DNA of 64,000 bases, taken from NCBI GenBank assembly GCA_946894095.1, contig OX335646.2, positions 16,548,077 through 16,612,076 on the forward strand, written 5' to 3'. Below the pieces are notes generated by a model. That model ran no database searches, was not told the DNA's origin, and worked only from the letters and a program-made list of their open reading frames with translations. Position numbers and translations under genes: made by a program. Positions 43,901-53,300 of the stretch are shown here, in pieces. Within the stretch, counting starts at the first letter, position 1, and each line of letters opens with the position of its first letter. The DNA comes from Incurvaria masculella. Its lineage: Eukaryota > Arthropoda > Insecta > Lepidoptera > Incurvariidae.

Positions 43901-44613
43901 TTTCTTGTGGTTTTGAAATTTTAAATAGGTTCGATAACGTTGGCAGCAATGAAAGCTTAAAATGGATGTGGATTATAGAACTGTAAGTTAAAATACCAGA
44001 TTTTATATCGTTTAAGATGTATAGCAATGAAACACATCGTACTATAAAAAAGTAATGTGTTAATGCTTCCTTTAAAAGTAAGGGTATGTATGTACATGGT
44101 ATGACATGGTTTCTCAGTCTGGCTGGACAGAATACTAACCAAGCGAGAAATGTGCCCGCCATAAAGGTGAAGGCGAGTTTTCCGAAACTTTTCAAATAGC
44201 TTATCCCCCGCTGGCAAATTTAACGATAATCGTCGTTTTTCGTTGAATACTTCCGCCTCTTTTTCCATTTCGGGTTTTATACAAAAATAAACTATTCTGA
44301 AATGAACATTTTAAAGTTTTCAAATTATTTAAGGATTAGTACACATAAATATATTTAGTTTATAGTTGTGTTTTGAAATTTATAAACTAATCAATAATTA
44401 CATTGATCAACTCAACAGAAGGGCTCACCCAAGTGGGATGTATTTGTACTGTCTCGCCGCCTCCGGGTGTGGTGTCACCACGCCGCTAGCGCCCTCGTGT
44501 CGCTCCCGACCCAGCGTCACCGCCGCCTCCGTACCGCCGCCCGCCCACACCGACACCAGCAGGGCGGCAAACACAGCTCTCCGTGCGCAGCACCATACAT
44601 TTCTAGTTACCAT
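28956..44613 (-). CDS. Gene B: small single-pass membrane protein, 4 exons
   Basis: Exons: 44613-44429, 42678-42453, 41853-41692 and 29189-28956, giving 268 aa. All introns are GT-AG and phases agree (2, 0, 0). Exon 1 starts at a true ATG with a likely signal peptide (residues 1-29, hydrophobic core VFAALLVSVWA). Exon 2 encodes an acidic/Pro part, the helix SELVLTIMRTVLDVVRRVN and a Pro/Ala run. Exon 3 has DDYYDDHHDTTTT and ends FKFWSVFQ. Exon 4 continues LFTAALLLYACLSAIYY, a membrane segment (about 186-211), and a tail ending MDALDTNYKQ. The weakest point is the exon-2 donor, CAG|GTTCGA. Intron 3 (12.5 kb) holds a LINE and SINEs. I do not recognise the family; the layout resembles gene A at 54334-57048. 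Function unknown. Confidence 0.75.
29308..29435 (+). mobile_element. SINE-like family fragment, diverged
   Basis: In intron 3 of gene B: GTGTTTTCTACCCAGTTCAA, TCTGGCATGGCACTTAGTTC and GTGTATTAGCTATCAATGTA follow the family order. Confidence 0.6.
29440..30530. other. Intron 3 of gene B, no further feature
   Basis: AT-rich, with a CG-rich patch at about 30050-30130. A minus frame there (29946-30218) has no splice or domain support. Confidence 0.35.
30540..30722 (+). pseudogene. LINE reverse-transcriptase C-terminal relic
   Basis: With frameshifts, the reading gives a WYPRYEKRS-like start, RWDDNIAKT and RWEEIGEAFTLQ. This is the usual C-terminal pattern of RTE-type LINE proteins, distinct from the copy at 7068. 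Confidence 0.55.
30785..30942. mobile_element. Hairpin MITE, long copy
   Basis: The ends AGCCTGGTTTTCACCAAGTG and AATAGGTGAAAAAGGCCCT are inverse, with GCTGATT and AATCAGC inner arms. Shorter relatives are at 18256 and 53470. Confidence 0.5.
30950..31875. other. Intron 3 of gene B, AT-rich
   Basis: No feature beyond poly-T and poly-A tracts was recognised. Confidence 0.35.
31880..31957 (+). repeat. Degenerate tRNA-like sequence at the LINE 3' end
   Basis: TCGTAGCATAGTGG resembles an A-box, CTAGCAT resembles a tRNA-Ala (AGC) anticodon loop, and GGTTCAAACCC is a B-box. The acceptor and T stems pair imperfectly, so it is not a functional tRNA gene. It directly abuts the T-run (31960-31975) that is the LINE's A-tail. 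Confidence 0.5.
31960..35548 (-). mobile_element. Near-full-length LINE (Jockey/CR1-type)
   Basis: The element runs on the minus strand from a 5' region near 35548 (CACTGCATATCTTCCCGTGC, then a CATGTCGTAAAAGGCGACTA block) to an A-tail at 31975-31960. It carries one long frame with endonuclease and reverse transcriptase. No separate gag-like ORF1 is evident in the roughly 560-bp leader. It sits in intron 3 of gene B, in the same orientation as the gene. Related relics are at 24086, 39630 and 45124. The clade is uncertain. Confidence 0.8.
31974..34985 (-). CDS. LINE endonuclease-reverse transcriptase
   Basis: An uninterrupted frame gives 1003 aa from the first in-frame ATG (MTVQNKRKNVNS); the open frame extends 37 codons further upstream without an ATG. 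The N-terminal 250 residues are an APE-type endonuclease, with LGDFNAHHASW and GSSDHCLV motifs. The reverse transcriptase follows, with RKASGPDGIPALVL, NYRPIAITSLL, GVPQGSVLSPTLFLLHINDL and the catalytic YADD in CYADDST. The C-terminus carries QIRSCVEYCSHLWDG and RRAVRL. The TAA stop is directly followed by the A-run. It nicks target DNA and copies its own RNA there. All key motifs appear intact, so recent activity is possible. Confidence 0.9.
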   Translation of the reverse strand: MTVQNKRKNVNSAVHNPGIFRADIANIRGLHTNLNAVHLHLEQSKPAMLFLTETQISRPADTSYLHYPGYTLEESFRPKAGVCLFVRSDICCRRLHCLEDPEHSVLWVHVDMGTDTRLYACLYRPHNGDKEVTRLMEYLSKAADDAQARFPSAELVFLGDFNAHHASWLGSEKTDFAGRAVRNFALAHNLTQLVTQHTRIPDRAGDASSLLDLLLTTKPAGYKVSVLAPLGSSDHCLVRSTVPHTQSETRASCTRLVWHYESADWDGMREHFSSFPWRQLCFSAMDPSSCANAVSEVIQGAMELFIPSSTKSLGAKCQPWFNAECAVACSTKNAAHRAWFRARTRRDPNLKTLKQALNVASRSSKRIIARAKFEHISRIGEKLISHPTGSRQFWSLAKSVEANFCRSSLPPLQQPDGSLAFSAREKADLLVGLFAANSRLDDGGSTPPSIPGCEVSMPSIQFRQGAVRRELFALDSRKASGPDGIPALVLRNCAPELAPVLTRLYRLSYSTGCVPAAWKSANVQPVPKKGDRSDPANYRPIAITSLLCKVMERIINSQLMKYLESNELLSDHQYGFRPNRSAGDLLVYVSHEMGDALENHGEGMAIGLDIAKAFDRVWHKALLSKLPSYGLPPELCDWIADFLHGRSIKVLVDGCCSKAMSVNAGVPQGSVLSPTLFLLHINDLLNLGDIDCYADDSTVLARYTSHQTASRAEVDDDRRRLVARLEETLEKVSGWGLQNLVEFNASKTQACVFSAKRAPFSAAPTFQGATLHIDDHIGILGVDLTHDVNFGRHIEDKAKLASKKLGVLNRVRQYFTPDQKLLLYKAQIRSCVEYCSHLWDGSAKHLLGSLDSIQRRAVRLVADPEVSLNLETLQLRRDVGSLSVFYRLYHGECSSELHNAVPPSPFYLRSTRNREKMHKFTVDIPKIRTHRSSRSFIYRVGKQWNELPSEVFPPNYDLGSFKRGVKKHLAGRHGFRSPPECSKTHGRRRAPLGPGVRHMPRLT
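35650..35912 (+). mobile_element. SINE-like family copy, nearly complete body
   Basis: GGTTCGGAATCTATGTAAAA, AGTAGGTCCCCTTCCCC, CCCGGGTTGGTACTATCGCA, GGTCCTGGCATGGCACCTAA and GTGGTATCAGCCACCCATGT appear in order. The 5S-like head is cut off. It lies just 5' of the LINE. Confidence 0.85.
35960..36200. other. CG-rich patch with long C and G runs
   Basis: Runs of nine C (from about 36009) and eleven or so G (about 36048-36058) enclose CG-rich sequence. Frames on both strands are compositional. It may be regulatory or a decayed element; no exon is supported. Confidence 0.3.
36230..36259. repeat. Perfect 13-bp-arm hairpin
   Basis: AGCCCGAGCACCC, loop AATA, then GGGTGCTCGGGCT. It is strong and exact; its role is unknown. 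Confidence 0.85.
36425..36703 (-). mobile_element. Interspersed repeat, copy 1 (partner at 51488)
   Basis: It runs from TAGGTTCCGTACCC through a CCGTCCGTCCGTC run and ATCTCATGAGCCGTTATAGG to GGTACGGAACCCTTCGTGTG and GATTCGCACTTGCCGG. The element at 51488 reads the same in the opposite direction. This is a common lepidopteran repeat whose class I cannot assign. Confidence 0.65.
36705..37560. other. Intron 3 of gene B, nothing recognised
   Basis: Mixed composition with no supported exon or repeat. Confidence 0.3.
37583..37665. repeat. Tandem 8-bp GACCGTGC repeat
   Basis: About nine units of GACCGTGC/GACCGCGC occur in a row, ending nine bases before the ATG of the candidate exon at 37674. Confidence 0.85.
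37674..37734 (+). CDS. Candidate first coding exon, unknown gene
   Basis: An ATG opens a 20-codon frame (MELSVASRIRDLRQIILRDQ) that ends at a perfect splice donor, CAAG|GTATGT, in phase 1. The upstream CG-rich repeat tract resembles a 5' UTR. No downstream plus-strand exon was found before the odorant receptor at 47358. It lies inside gene B's third intron on the other strand. It may be the start of a nested gene or a chance frame. Confidence 0.35.
37800..37818 (+). repeat. Short TTAGG tract (insect telomere unit)
   Basis: TTAGG repeats almost four times (TTAGGTTAGGTTAGGTTAG). This is the canonical insect telomere unit in an interstitial position; it is short enough to be chance. Confidence 0.6.
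37825..38815. other. Intron 3 of gene B, nothing recognised
   Basis: AT-rich with no supported exon, RNA gene or clear repeat. Confidence 0.3.
38818..38895 (+). repeat. tRNA-like fragment (possible SINE head)
   Basis: TAGTCCAGTGAATAGAGTAG and GGTCGCAGATTCGAACT resemble A-box and B-box arms and the heads at 22262 and 62930. No complete cloverleaf can be drawn. Confidence 0.35.
39048..39213. mobile_element. 166-bp palindromic MITE, copy 1
   Basis: Nearly the whole element is an inverted repeat. The left arm begins GCTGAGATAAATAGTCGTAA and contains AAGACTAACGGAAAGTAGTA and TTGTGACGTCA. The right arm mirrors it. CTGCG flanks both ends (39043-39047 and 39214-39218), a likely 5-bp target duplication. 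The partner is at 48228-48393. Confidence 0.9.
39630..40160 (-). pseudogene. LINE 3' relic, family of 31.96 kb
   Basis: AGCGACATATGGCGTACACC, GGTGCGTCCACAG and the minus peptides FYLYSIST and YFTPDQELLLYKAQIRSYVE match the C-terminal part of the intact LINE, with deletions and frameshifts. Confidence 0.8.
40165..40990. other. Intron 3 of gene B, nothing recognised
   Basis: No supported feature, apart from a short phrase near 40885 (ACGGCTGGACCGATTTTGAT) that recalls Helitron-related repeats. Confidence 0.3.
40997..41048. repeat. Perfect 17-bp-arm stem-loop
   Basis: CCAGAGCCGGTAACTTT and its exact reverse complement AAAGTTACCGGCTCTGG enclose an 18-nt loop. It may be the remnant of an inverted-repeat element. 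Confidence 0.85.
41375..41432. repeat. Helitron-like terminal fragment
   Basis: CTAAGGTTCGCGGCTCCGTT and TCGAGCGGAGCCCG flank TTTCGTTTTGGACAAT, as at 3379 and 14850. Confidence 0.4.
41802..42190 (-). repeat. Three tandem units covering gene B exon-3 start
   Basis: A roughly 139-bp unit starts at about 41802, 41941 and 42081. It holds the first 51 or so nt of exon 3, its acceptor and about 85 bp of intron. The first two are nearly identical; the third is diverged. The second unit keeps the TTGCAG acceptor and an open in-frame stretch coding DMDDYYDDHH. It ends at CAC|GTTTTA, so a 17-codon mini-exon is conceivable but weak. Confidence 0.85.
42360..42420 (-). pseudogene. Degenerate copy of gene B exon 2 (part)
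   Basis: On the minus strand TACAGCGAGGAGCAATCAGA, followed by CCCCCAAG and GAGCTTACTCTGACC, parallels the exon-2 segment TACAGCGAGGAGCAGTCAGA... and GAGCTCGTCCTGACC. About 50 bp in the middle are deleted. It lies immediately downstream of exon 2. Confidence 0.75.
42780..44420. other. Intron 1 of gene B
   Basis: Mostly AT-rich. A minus frame at 44268-43957 starts MEKEAEVFNEKRRLSL and looks mildly coding. I could not connect it to gene B by phase or to any family. Confidence 0.3.
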
Positions 44614-44859
44614 TTTTCTTTAATTATAATTGTTTTCAATAAAGTTTTTTCTATCACATGCACTTCACCCTTAAGACTATAAAATAAATGTCGTTTTTCT
44701 TCCTTCACTGAACAGCTTTTACTGAATTGAATATCAACTGAGGTTCTGTTTCGTTTTCATCTTGTGTTTAACCGTGTACATGGCAGCGAAATAGAGCTAG
44801 GATTTCGACTAGACCGCTCACTGCTCGTGGCTAACGCGGTGGGAATTAGTTTTGAGTAA

Positions 44860-45000
44860 CACTGGCGGGTTAGGAGGCAGAGGCGCGACTGAAGGCAGAC
44901 GCGTCGCGGGCTGGGGGCAGATTGGGGACAACTTCGTGCTTCACTGATAAGGTAGGTGCCAATGAGTCCGTCTGCGCTCCAGTTTCTCTCAGGCAGGGCT
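44860..45000 (-). promoter_or_regulatory. Likely gene B promoter region
   Basis: CG-rich sequence lies about 250-390 bp upstream of the gene B ATG. CCTTCAGTCGCG (minus, TCAGTC at 44892-44887) fits the arthropod initiator TCAKTY. A short upstream frame of about 15 codons starts at an ATG near 44784, before the main start. Confidence 0.3.
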
Positions 45001-45123
45001 GCCACATATTGTTTCATATTTTGTTGTTTTTTTTTAATAATGAAGAAGAGTACAATTTCTAGTATTCTATGTTTGTATAATATTGGATATGATAGTTGCT
45101 TACGCAATTAGTGTAACTGAAGT

Positions 45124-45260
45124 TTTTTTTATATTAAGCGCAGCAAATAGCGTACGCTAGAACCTCAGAGATGCCCAAAGAGGCCCATGGGCTTTCGAAA
45201 TTTCACGGGGGCTGCATACACCATGCCAGCCGGCCATCTGCTTCTTTACACCATGTTGTT
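45124..45260 (-). pseudogene. LINE 3' end relic, family of 31.96 kb
   Basis: After a T-run, TTAAGCGCAGCAAATAGCGT, a GAGGCCCATGGGCTTTCG block and ACCATGCCAGCCGGCC match the extreme 3' end of the intact LINE. Confidence 0.75.
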
Positions 45261-45562
45261 ATCTAGGTGTTTCGACCCGTGCCTCGGCCTAGTGCTTCTT
45301 CACACCATATTGTTTGCAGCCATCCGTTTCTATGGGAACGTCTACATGTAAACTTCCGTTTACATTTCCGAAATTTTCACCGCAAATGTTTCATGCTGTT
45401 TCCATTGAGACAGCTTTTTCGAACGATTGCATACAGTGAATGCATATAACTCACGACTTATTGCATATAAATAATGTCATTTGTTTAATACGGAACTTTA
45501 GGGAACTCACACTTTAATGGACTATATTTACCAAGCTTTTTTATTTTTATTTTATTTTTTAT

Positions 45563-45708
45563 TTTTTTTATGCGACCTGACATGGATGGCTAATACCACA
45601 CAACTACCGTTATGATATTAGCCCAATATACCACATTCACGAAGGAATTAGGTGCCTTCCCTTTATGAGCACGGCTACATTGAACTGGATGGAAAACACG
45701 GACAATAT
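45563..45708 (-). mobile_element. SINE-like family, tail and body
   Basis: T-run, ACCTGACATGGATGGCTAAT, ATATTAGCCCAATATACCAC, GAAGGAATTAGGTGCC and TACATTGAACTGGATGG follow the family order; the head half is missing. Confidence 0.8.
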
Positions 45709-46459
45709 AACTTAACTGGTTTTAATAAATAAAATAAATAATCGAATTTCAACCTAAATTTACAAGTCTATTAATACTAACTGCTATATTAAAAAAAAAA
45801 ACAAAATGTCTTTTTAGTTTTAAATTCGTTTCTGTATAGACAGTAAATACGTTTCATGACCACCGTTAAAAACTTTACTCCCTTATTTATTTTTCAGTAA
45901 CAATTCAGAATCGTTTATCATCTCAACTATGCTAACACGCCTAACGATCGCACCTGAGAATTATATTTAACGTTTGATAGGCACATGTACTAAAACGGCA
46001 ATACATAGGGATAAAGCGCAAATATTGAAGGAGTAAATTTTTTGGACACACGGCGAGTGACACAGATAGTGAAATTGGTGTTAATTTTGGTGACACGGTG
46101 CTGGCAGGTGAAGACAGTCGCGGCGGTGGCGGCGCGGGGTCGGCAGGATGGCGGTGGCGGCAGCGGCGGGATGGCGGTGGCGCGGGCGCGGGGCACGCAA
46201 TTATCGCTTGCTCCAGTCTAGAGAACGAATATCCACTTTCATGTGAAGAATTTGGACTAGAAACTTGTGAACAGCGGTTCGACGTTGCAAAAAGTAAATG
46301 ATTCTTAGTGTTGGGATGATTTCACAAGAACTTTTTATGCAAAGTAACAATGTTTCAGACCTCTCAGAATAATTTTAATTTATAGTTTAGTTTCTCAATT
46401 TAACATAAAATTTCAATGTTCGTTTTTTATTTTAATTTTTACTTTCTTGACTTTTTCTA

Positions 46460-46520
46460 TGCCGGAACTTTCACTTTAGTTAAGCACGGCTACATTGAAC
46501 TGAACGGCAAATACGATTAA
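46460..46520 (-). mobile_element. SINE-like family, short fragment
   Basis: GCCGGAACTTTCACTTTAG and CACGGCTACATTGAACTGAA match a short part of the body. Confidence 0.45.
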
Positions 46521-46529
46521 CTTGTGTTA

Positions 46530-47350
46530 TTCGAAAAATTACTTTCTATTTTTTATTCTAGCTGTCTAGGAGAGTTTTAAAAAAAATTTAAGTATTTGTA
46601 GAGGCGTATTTATATATTTATATAGAGGCGTATGTATTTATAATATTTATATTTCACGGGATCGAATTGCTAGGTTAAAATCTTAACTACGTCCTTGACG
46701 AACCTCTGTCAACTTCAGTTTCCAGTGCATATTAATAATTTATGGCAACATCGCGCTTGCCAGGGCTTAGGCATGGTTAGCCGACAGTAACATGAAAATG
46801 AACTAATTTGTTATTCCAAACCTCACGCCTTCAAAATCCTCAATACATATTGTCTGATAGACAGTAATAAGCAGATATTAAATCCAGCACATGAGCATGT
46901 CAAGTGAACAAGGCAAGTCCTACTTAAGTTTTTAATTATTTACGATGGCTCACGGTAAAACAAGCCAAACTTCATTCATCCTATCATTTCCCACCTCCAG
47001 CAAGCCTTCCTTACAGCTCCCACAGCTGAAACACAACGCTTAGGTACCTGCTATTTTTGATATGTTTGTTGTAGTTTTATAGTTTATCTTATTTTGTTTG
47101 TTTGGACTTCATAGTATTAACAGATAGTAGAAAATAAATATAATGTACCTAATAACAATGTAACTGAACTAGTGCATTAAAATCTGCTCTAACTTTACCC
47201 GTGTAAAAATCAACAGTCCACTGCTCTCTGCAGCACAGTCTACCGACTAGTGCAGGGGACAGTATTCACTATGTATGTACATTATTACTCAATAAATGTT
47301 TTTTACTTTTTACTTTTTTTTTACAGTTAACTTTCAGAGAGGCGATTATC
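46530..47350. other. Intergenic, upstream of the odorant receptor
   Basis: AT-rich. It should contain the receptor promoter. No clear TATA/initiator pair was identified. Confidence 0.3.
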
Positions 47351-47357
47351 ACTAAAA

Positions 47358-50300
47358 ATGATACAGTACACGGAAACAATTGACATAAAGAAATGTCTAA
47401 GTTTGGACTTGCTTATATTGTCTCTGGCTGGCCTGTGGACTCCTGCGCATCTCAGAGCGTCACGTTACCGACAACTCTACACCTTGTACTCTATAGCGGC
47501 ACTCGTTTTCTATTTTTACATGTTCATCGCCTCTGAAATAGTCAACATTATTCAGGTGAGGTTACACTCTACAATATTATTATAAATAAAATCATTACAG
47601 TTCATTAAACAAATTAAAGACTTATGTATAATTCAGACATAATCTTGACATAATTTGTCAACATATTTACTACAGCTCAAAGTACGTTATTAATATGTAT
47701 TGTATTACGTTTTCTTACTACTCATAAAGCGGATGTAAAAATGTTTTTCTCTACGAATTACCTTGAATCATTGAAATACGGTAGTTCTCTTTCAGTCCTT
47801 CCTACTGATACTTCATACTAAAAGTTTATATTTAGTAGGTCCTGATTTAAATAAAACCGGATGTTATACTTGTGATAATTATTGTTTTTCAAAGTATATG
47901 CCCTCACACTACATGCATTTTAGAATTATTTCGAATAATTTTGACCAGACTTCCTTAGCTACTACAATGGCTGCGTAGAACGCATTCACCGCGCGCCGCT
48001 TCCGGGCTCGTAAATCGTAAGCCTCTAAGCTTCTTTTAATTCTTGGAAACAAAAAGAAGTCGCAAGGTTCACGGTTCAGGCTGTATGGCGAATGCGTCAT
48101 CAGTTCTGTATTTGAAGCCTTCATATACGGAATGTGCGGACGCATTACCATGGTGACGAACGACATTGCTTCGAGGGCGCTTTTCGCGAACTTTTCTTTC
48201 AAATATTTCTGATAATAAAGCTTCAAGGCTGAGATAAATAGTCGTAACAAAAACTAAGACTAACGGAAAGTAGTACTTTGTGACGTCAATTTGCATTACT
48301 TTGAGATTTCGTCCATACAAAATGTGTCAAAGTGACGTCACAAAGTACTACTTTTCGTTAGTCTTAGTTTTTGTTACGACTATTTATCTCAGCCTTAGTC
48401 TAAACAGATTTCTTCTATTTGGACTTGAAGATCTTGGTAATTATATGCAGGAAATTATAATCTAACCACCTAAACAAGATTACTTACCTAAGCTGAGGTG
48501 AAGTGATGTGGTAGTTCGGTGACGTATGATGCGGTGAGGTCCTGGTGAGGTGAGATTGCAGGCTTAGATTGCAGGGACATAGTATGAAGTGTAGCTATAC
48601 TGAGCTGAGGTTTGACGATGTGAGATGGTAGTGTAGTGAGTTGTGGTGAGGTGGGTAGGGTCACCCTGAGGTGTGTGTAGGTGTTTGGCGACGTGGCGAG
48701 GACGGTGGAGGCGTCGTTCCTGCTGCTGACGCACCTGGGCCAGGCGGTGAAGACCTTCAATGCGCTGCGTTGGCGCTCACGGATACGCACCCTGCTTGAT
48801 CGACTCAACGGTAAAGATAATAAACTATAGTGAGGTGAGTTGATGTGGTAGTTCAGTGACGTATGGCGCGTGAGGTCCTGGTGAGGTGAGTCGGGGAAGT
48901 GGGATGTAGTGTGGCGATACTGAGCTTAGATTGACCAGACACTTCCAGTTCCAATCTTTAAACTAGAGCTAGACCATCAATCCACAAATTTACTTTTTGA
49001 GGATCGAAATCCTTTGTGGTTATTTTTAAATTATGTTTAATATTGTTTTACTTACTTACTTAATCCAATCGGCTCTGAACACGTCCTTCAACTAATTCAT
49101 TACATTTGAATTTAAACTTAGTTATTTAATATTCACTTAAATGTAAATCGTCAAATATTCAGATCCAATATTCAGCGTGGTGCACGTGAGTTCAGCCCCT
49201 TGCGTGCTGCGGTCGATGCGCGCCGCGCGCGCTAACACCCGCGCATTTCTACTCATCACCCTGCCGACCATCCTGCTGTGGGCCGCCTTCCCGCTGTTCG
49301 AGGCCGAGCGACGCCTGCCGCTGCAGGGCTGGTACCCATTTGACGCGCTGCAATCTCCTGGGTACGGCCAGTGACACGATTCTGCTGGGGCCATAAGGGT
49401 ACAAGCAAACCGCGATTTGTGAATCCTTCCCAGTATCCTGGTTGATCTTACAGTCTTTCGATATTCCTGTCCAGCTGTCGAAGTGGGCCTTCAGCGAAGT
49501 CCATAATATTTGCGCGAACACTGGGTGGTAGGATGAGAAACTCAATCGTATGGCGGCGCGTAGCCACAAGTTAGTGGAAATCGTCCTACTGTAGTTGTAG
49601 CTTACGAATTCGGGATGCGCAACATTGAGTGTTCGTTGCACTAAATAGCGTCCTGTGAAGTTCTTACGTGTGGTTGCAACTCGAGAAAATCAGTAGTAAG
49701 CGAACTGATTTGCCGACGGTGCAGCCATTACATTTAAAAGTGGCTACATCGCGTCGCCCCCATCCTACCATTTTTGGTTCCTACTCTCATCCTTTTATGA
49801 TCGCTGCTGGCTGAGGACACATTATTGTCATGTGACGAGTTCGTGCAGATCCAGGACCGTTCGAGACGTATAATGCCCCTCACTAACCAACGAAGAGACT
49901 CCTTCGCTGCTGGATATCTGTCCACGTGTAGGACGCACTAACACGTAGAAGTACTTCTGAATTTAAACACCTATCTGAGAGTATATTTTAAGATTTACTT
50001 TACCAACCGTTTGTGGTTGCAGGGTCACTACATTTTTAATACTCCATTCCGCTTTTAACAGCCCTTATCAACCTTAACTGCTCTTCAGGATGAAGAAGCT
50101 TTCGATCTAAATCTTCTGTGACAGTTTCATAGTATTTTAACTGCAAAGATTATTCTCAGTGTCTTTGTATGTGCTATCAGGTACGAGATCGCCTACACGT
50201 ACCAGATAGTAAGCACCTGCATCAATGCGGTGTGCAACTTGGCGCACGACACGATCGCCGCGGGCGTCATGGCGCTTATGTGTGGTCAACTCGACGTACT

Positions 50301-53300
50301 CTCGGAAAAGCTTGCGGGCACACATCGTAACACAATGCCTCTAGGTTATTTAATATATAATAGAGACATTTCCATTCGAAAAGCATAGTAAACAAACTAT
50401 AATATAATTATAATGCCAGGCGAGTTAGTTTACCATGTTTACCATTCCTGCATAAACGGAATGCAGTCTAGTGTCACTAACGCATTCTTAATAATTTGTG
50501 AAGACCTTTTTGAATTGAATAATTTACTTTTGCCTTGTAATTTTCAGATAAAAATGAGATGAAGCTGTTTCCAATGGTCGACAATTACGAGCATCTTTTC
50601 CAGTGTGTCGAGCATCACATGGCCATCATAGAGTTTGTACTCACTCACCGATCATATTATCTCTAAGAATTCAATCTGTTTAACATGACATTACACAGTC
50701 AAATCAGGCGTATGTCAAAAAAAGGCAGATAATTAAGTATACGAATGACGGATTCTAGTACAGTCACGTTTTCGGATGTGTATGGGGCTGATCCTTAGGT
50801 ACGGGTGGCACCTAAGGATTGTTTGGACGTACCTATACGTTTACAATGTTGGTCACTGACCGCACGCATTCTATGTATTATCCATCATTAGTTCACTTTT
50901 TTGCTCATCATCCCTACTACACTGCACAATTAATAACAATTGCATACTCTTAACCAATATCATAGTTTGCTTTCCTTATTATTCAACCATGCCTATAAAA
51001 AAATTGCTATGTAACATGTTGCCACTTGAGTATACCAGTCTCCAACAACAGCACCCGTTCGAGACCTCGATGCATTGACATCGTGCGTATTATAAAATAA
51101 TCAAATTTAAAAGTAGATAATATTTTTTAACAGCTTACTCCTTTCAGAAAATATTGATAAACATACATACCTCGTTTTTTTATTAAATTTAGAAAACGAT
51201 TACCGTAGAAAGTTAGCCCGTGGCGAAACCCCAAATTAAATGGTGGGAGTGTTCCGCAGGTTCCTGGCGGAGACAGAGCGGCTGTTCAGCCCTGGGGCGC
51301 TAGCTCAGTTCGCGGTGGGCTGCATCATAGTCTGCATCACCGCCTTCAAACTGAGCACGGTGAGCCATTCTATCCTCCCATTCTCTCATTATCAGCAGCA
51401 AAAGAAAGGAGTTCTATTAACTCAGCAGAATCCGTTCAATGGAGCTCGTTAGGTTTCTTTCAAACATGGTGTTGTTATGATACACTTAAAAACCGGCCAA
51501 GTGCGAGTCGGAGCCGCACACGAAGGGTTCCGTACCATCGTACAAGATTTAACACGAAACAATCTATCTTTAATTTCCCCCCTTTATTTTTTATCATTAT
51601 TTTATTTGACCTATTTGTTGTTATAGCGGCAAAATAAATACACACTCTGTGAAAATTTTAGCTGCCTATCTATTACGGTTCATGAGATACAGCCCTGTGA
51701 GAGACGGACGGACGGACGGACGGACAGCGGAGGCTTAGTAATAGGGTTCCGTTGGCACCCTTTTAACCACCAAGCGTTTAAGCCGTGATATGGTTCTTTC
51801 GGGGTTCAGCAGGGTTGTTTTGTTGTATTGTTTTATTATGATTTTAATCTAGATCCTGAATTGTTTATTTTGATAATTTATTTAACACTTTTTAATTCTA
51901 TTGATTTTATATTATTTTAATCTTGATTTTATTATGTACCTTTTTTGACGTGTCTAAGTGTATAATGGTATACCAAAAAGACCAAATAAAATGAAATGAA
52001 ATGAAAAGCAGACTTCTTGCCGGTGCATTGGTGTCGTTTTTTCACCTCATCTTTTATGTCTCACAAAAGTGTGTATTCGTGGATTTCGTCGCTACTGGCA
52101 AACCAATGTGCTTTGATGATTGTCCACGTTACAATATTTTGGAATCTTTGCAGTGTTTCAAGGTTTGAGTTTCTGATTCCCAACGTTTGTTCCTCGATAG
52201 ATCGATTGATCCTGACGTTTGATAGCTCAAAATCTGTTTTAGTATGATTTTGTACACCAACAAGTTTGGCGTCAAGCCAGTTCATATTTTTATAATGTAA
52301 ATTGCATTAGATCTTTAGATCATTAGACCCTACACATAATCCACTACGATTTTAGCCAATGATCAAGTTTGTTTTGTTCTAGTTGTAACTTCTAGGATAC
52401 TTTATTGGAATCTGCCATCTAGATGACTAACAAAGGAAGCAGTATCATCAGAAAATATATCAGTCACTACATCTTCAGTGATGGGTAAATAGGCTGTGAA
52501 GATGAAGTAGAGAACAGGCATCAGCACAGATCCTTGAGGCACAGAGGCTTTCATTACGTAGAGCTCCCTTACTCAATGAATGCTAAATCGAACCATGGAT
52601 TTAATCCAAGCCTCCATCAAACATCAAAAGACCCACTTTAGATTACTTGATCATACTTGTTTCAGATGGCAATTTCTTTGGAGTTCTTCTCTGCAGCATT
52701 TTACATGGCTTGTATGCTCAACGAGATCCTTCTATATTGCTACTATGGAAATGAAGTTATAATTAAGGTATAGTATGCAGCAGAAATAATTTACAAAATT
52801 GCAGCAAACAATAGACATTTCCAAAGAGGTCTTAGTCTCGTCTCTTGTGTCTGTTCATCTAATCGGCTCATCGTGGAGCGCTGCAAGTGGCCTCTCAGGA
52901 TAACCGATAGCTCCGTGTCTTTGTGTTGTCGCTCGACACATTAATGATTGCAGAGTATGCGGTTGGGTGAAGCGGTTTACACGAGCGCGTGGTACGAGCA
53001 CAGCCTGCGCGAGCGCCAGATGCTGCTCATCATCGTGGAGCGCTGCAAGCGGCCTCTCAGGATCACCGCCGGCTCCATCTTCGTGTTGTCGCTCGAAACA
53101 TTCACCTCGGTAACTATCACGTACCACTTAGATCACATATTCATTCATTTCATATACAGAAAATATTAACAATTGAGCGAAATATTCAGTACTTAGATTC
53201 AAACAAAACATGAAATAAAATAATCATAAAATATTCCTTCGATGCTCAAACAGGTTTTGGATCTTTGTGTTTTGCCTATCTTGATACGTCATAGTAAGTT

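Noticed and set aside
43957..44268. 103-codon minus frame in gene B intron 1
   Set aside because: The first half looks mildly coding, but it matches no phase needed by gene B and no known family. It is kept only as a note.
49400..49925. Minus frames of 130 and 63 codons in receptor intron 3
   Set aside because: The peptides look slightly coding but match no transposon or gene I can name, and no junctions support them.
52855..53127. 90-codon minus frame over receptor exon 8
   Set aside because: Antisense reading of exon 8 and its partial copy.
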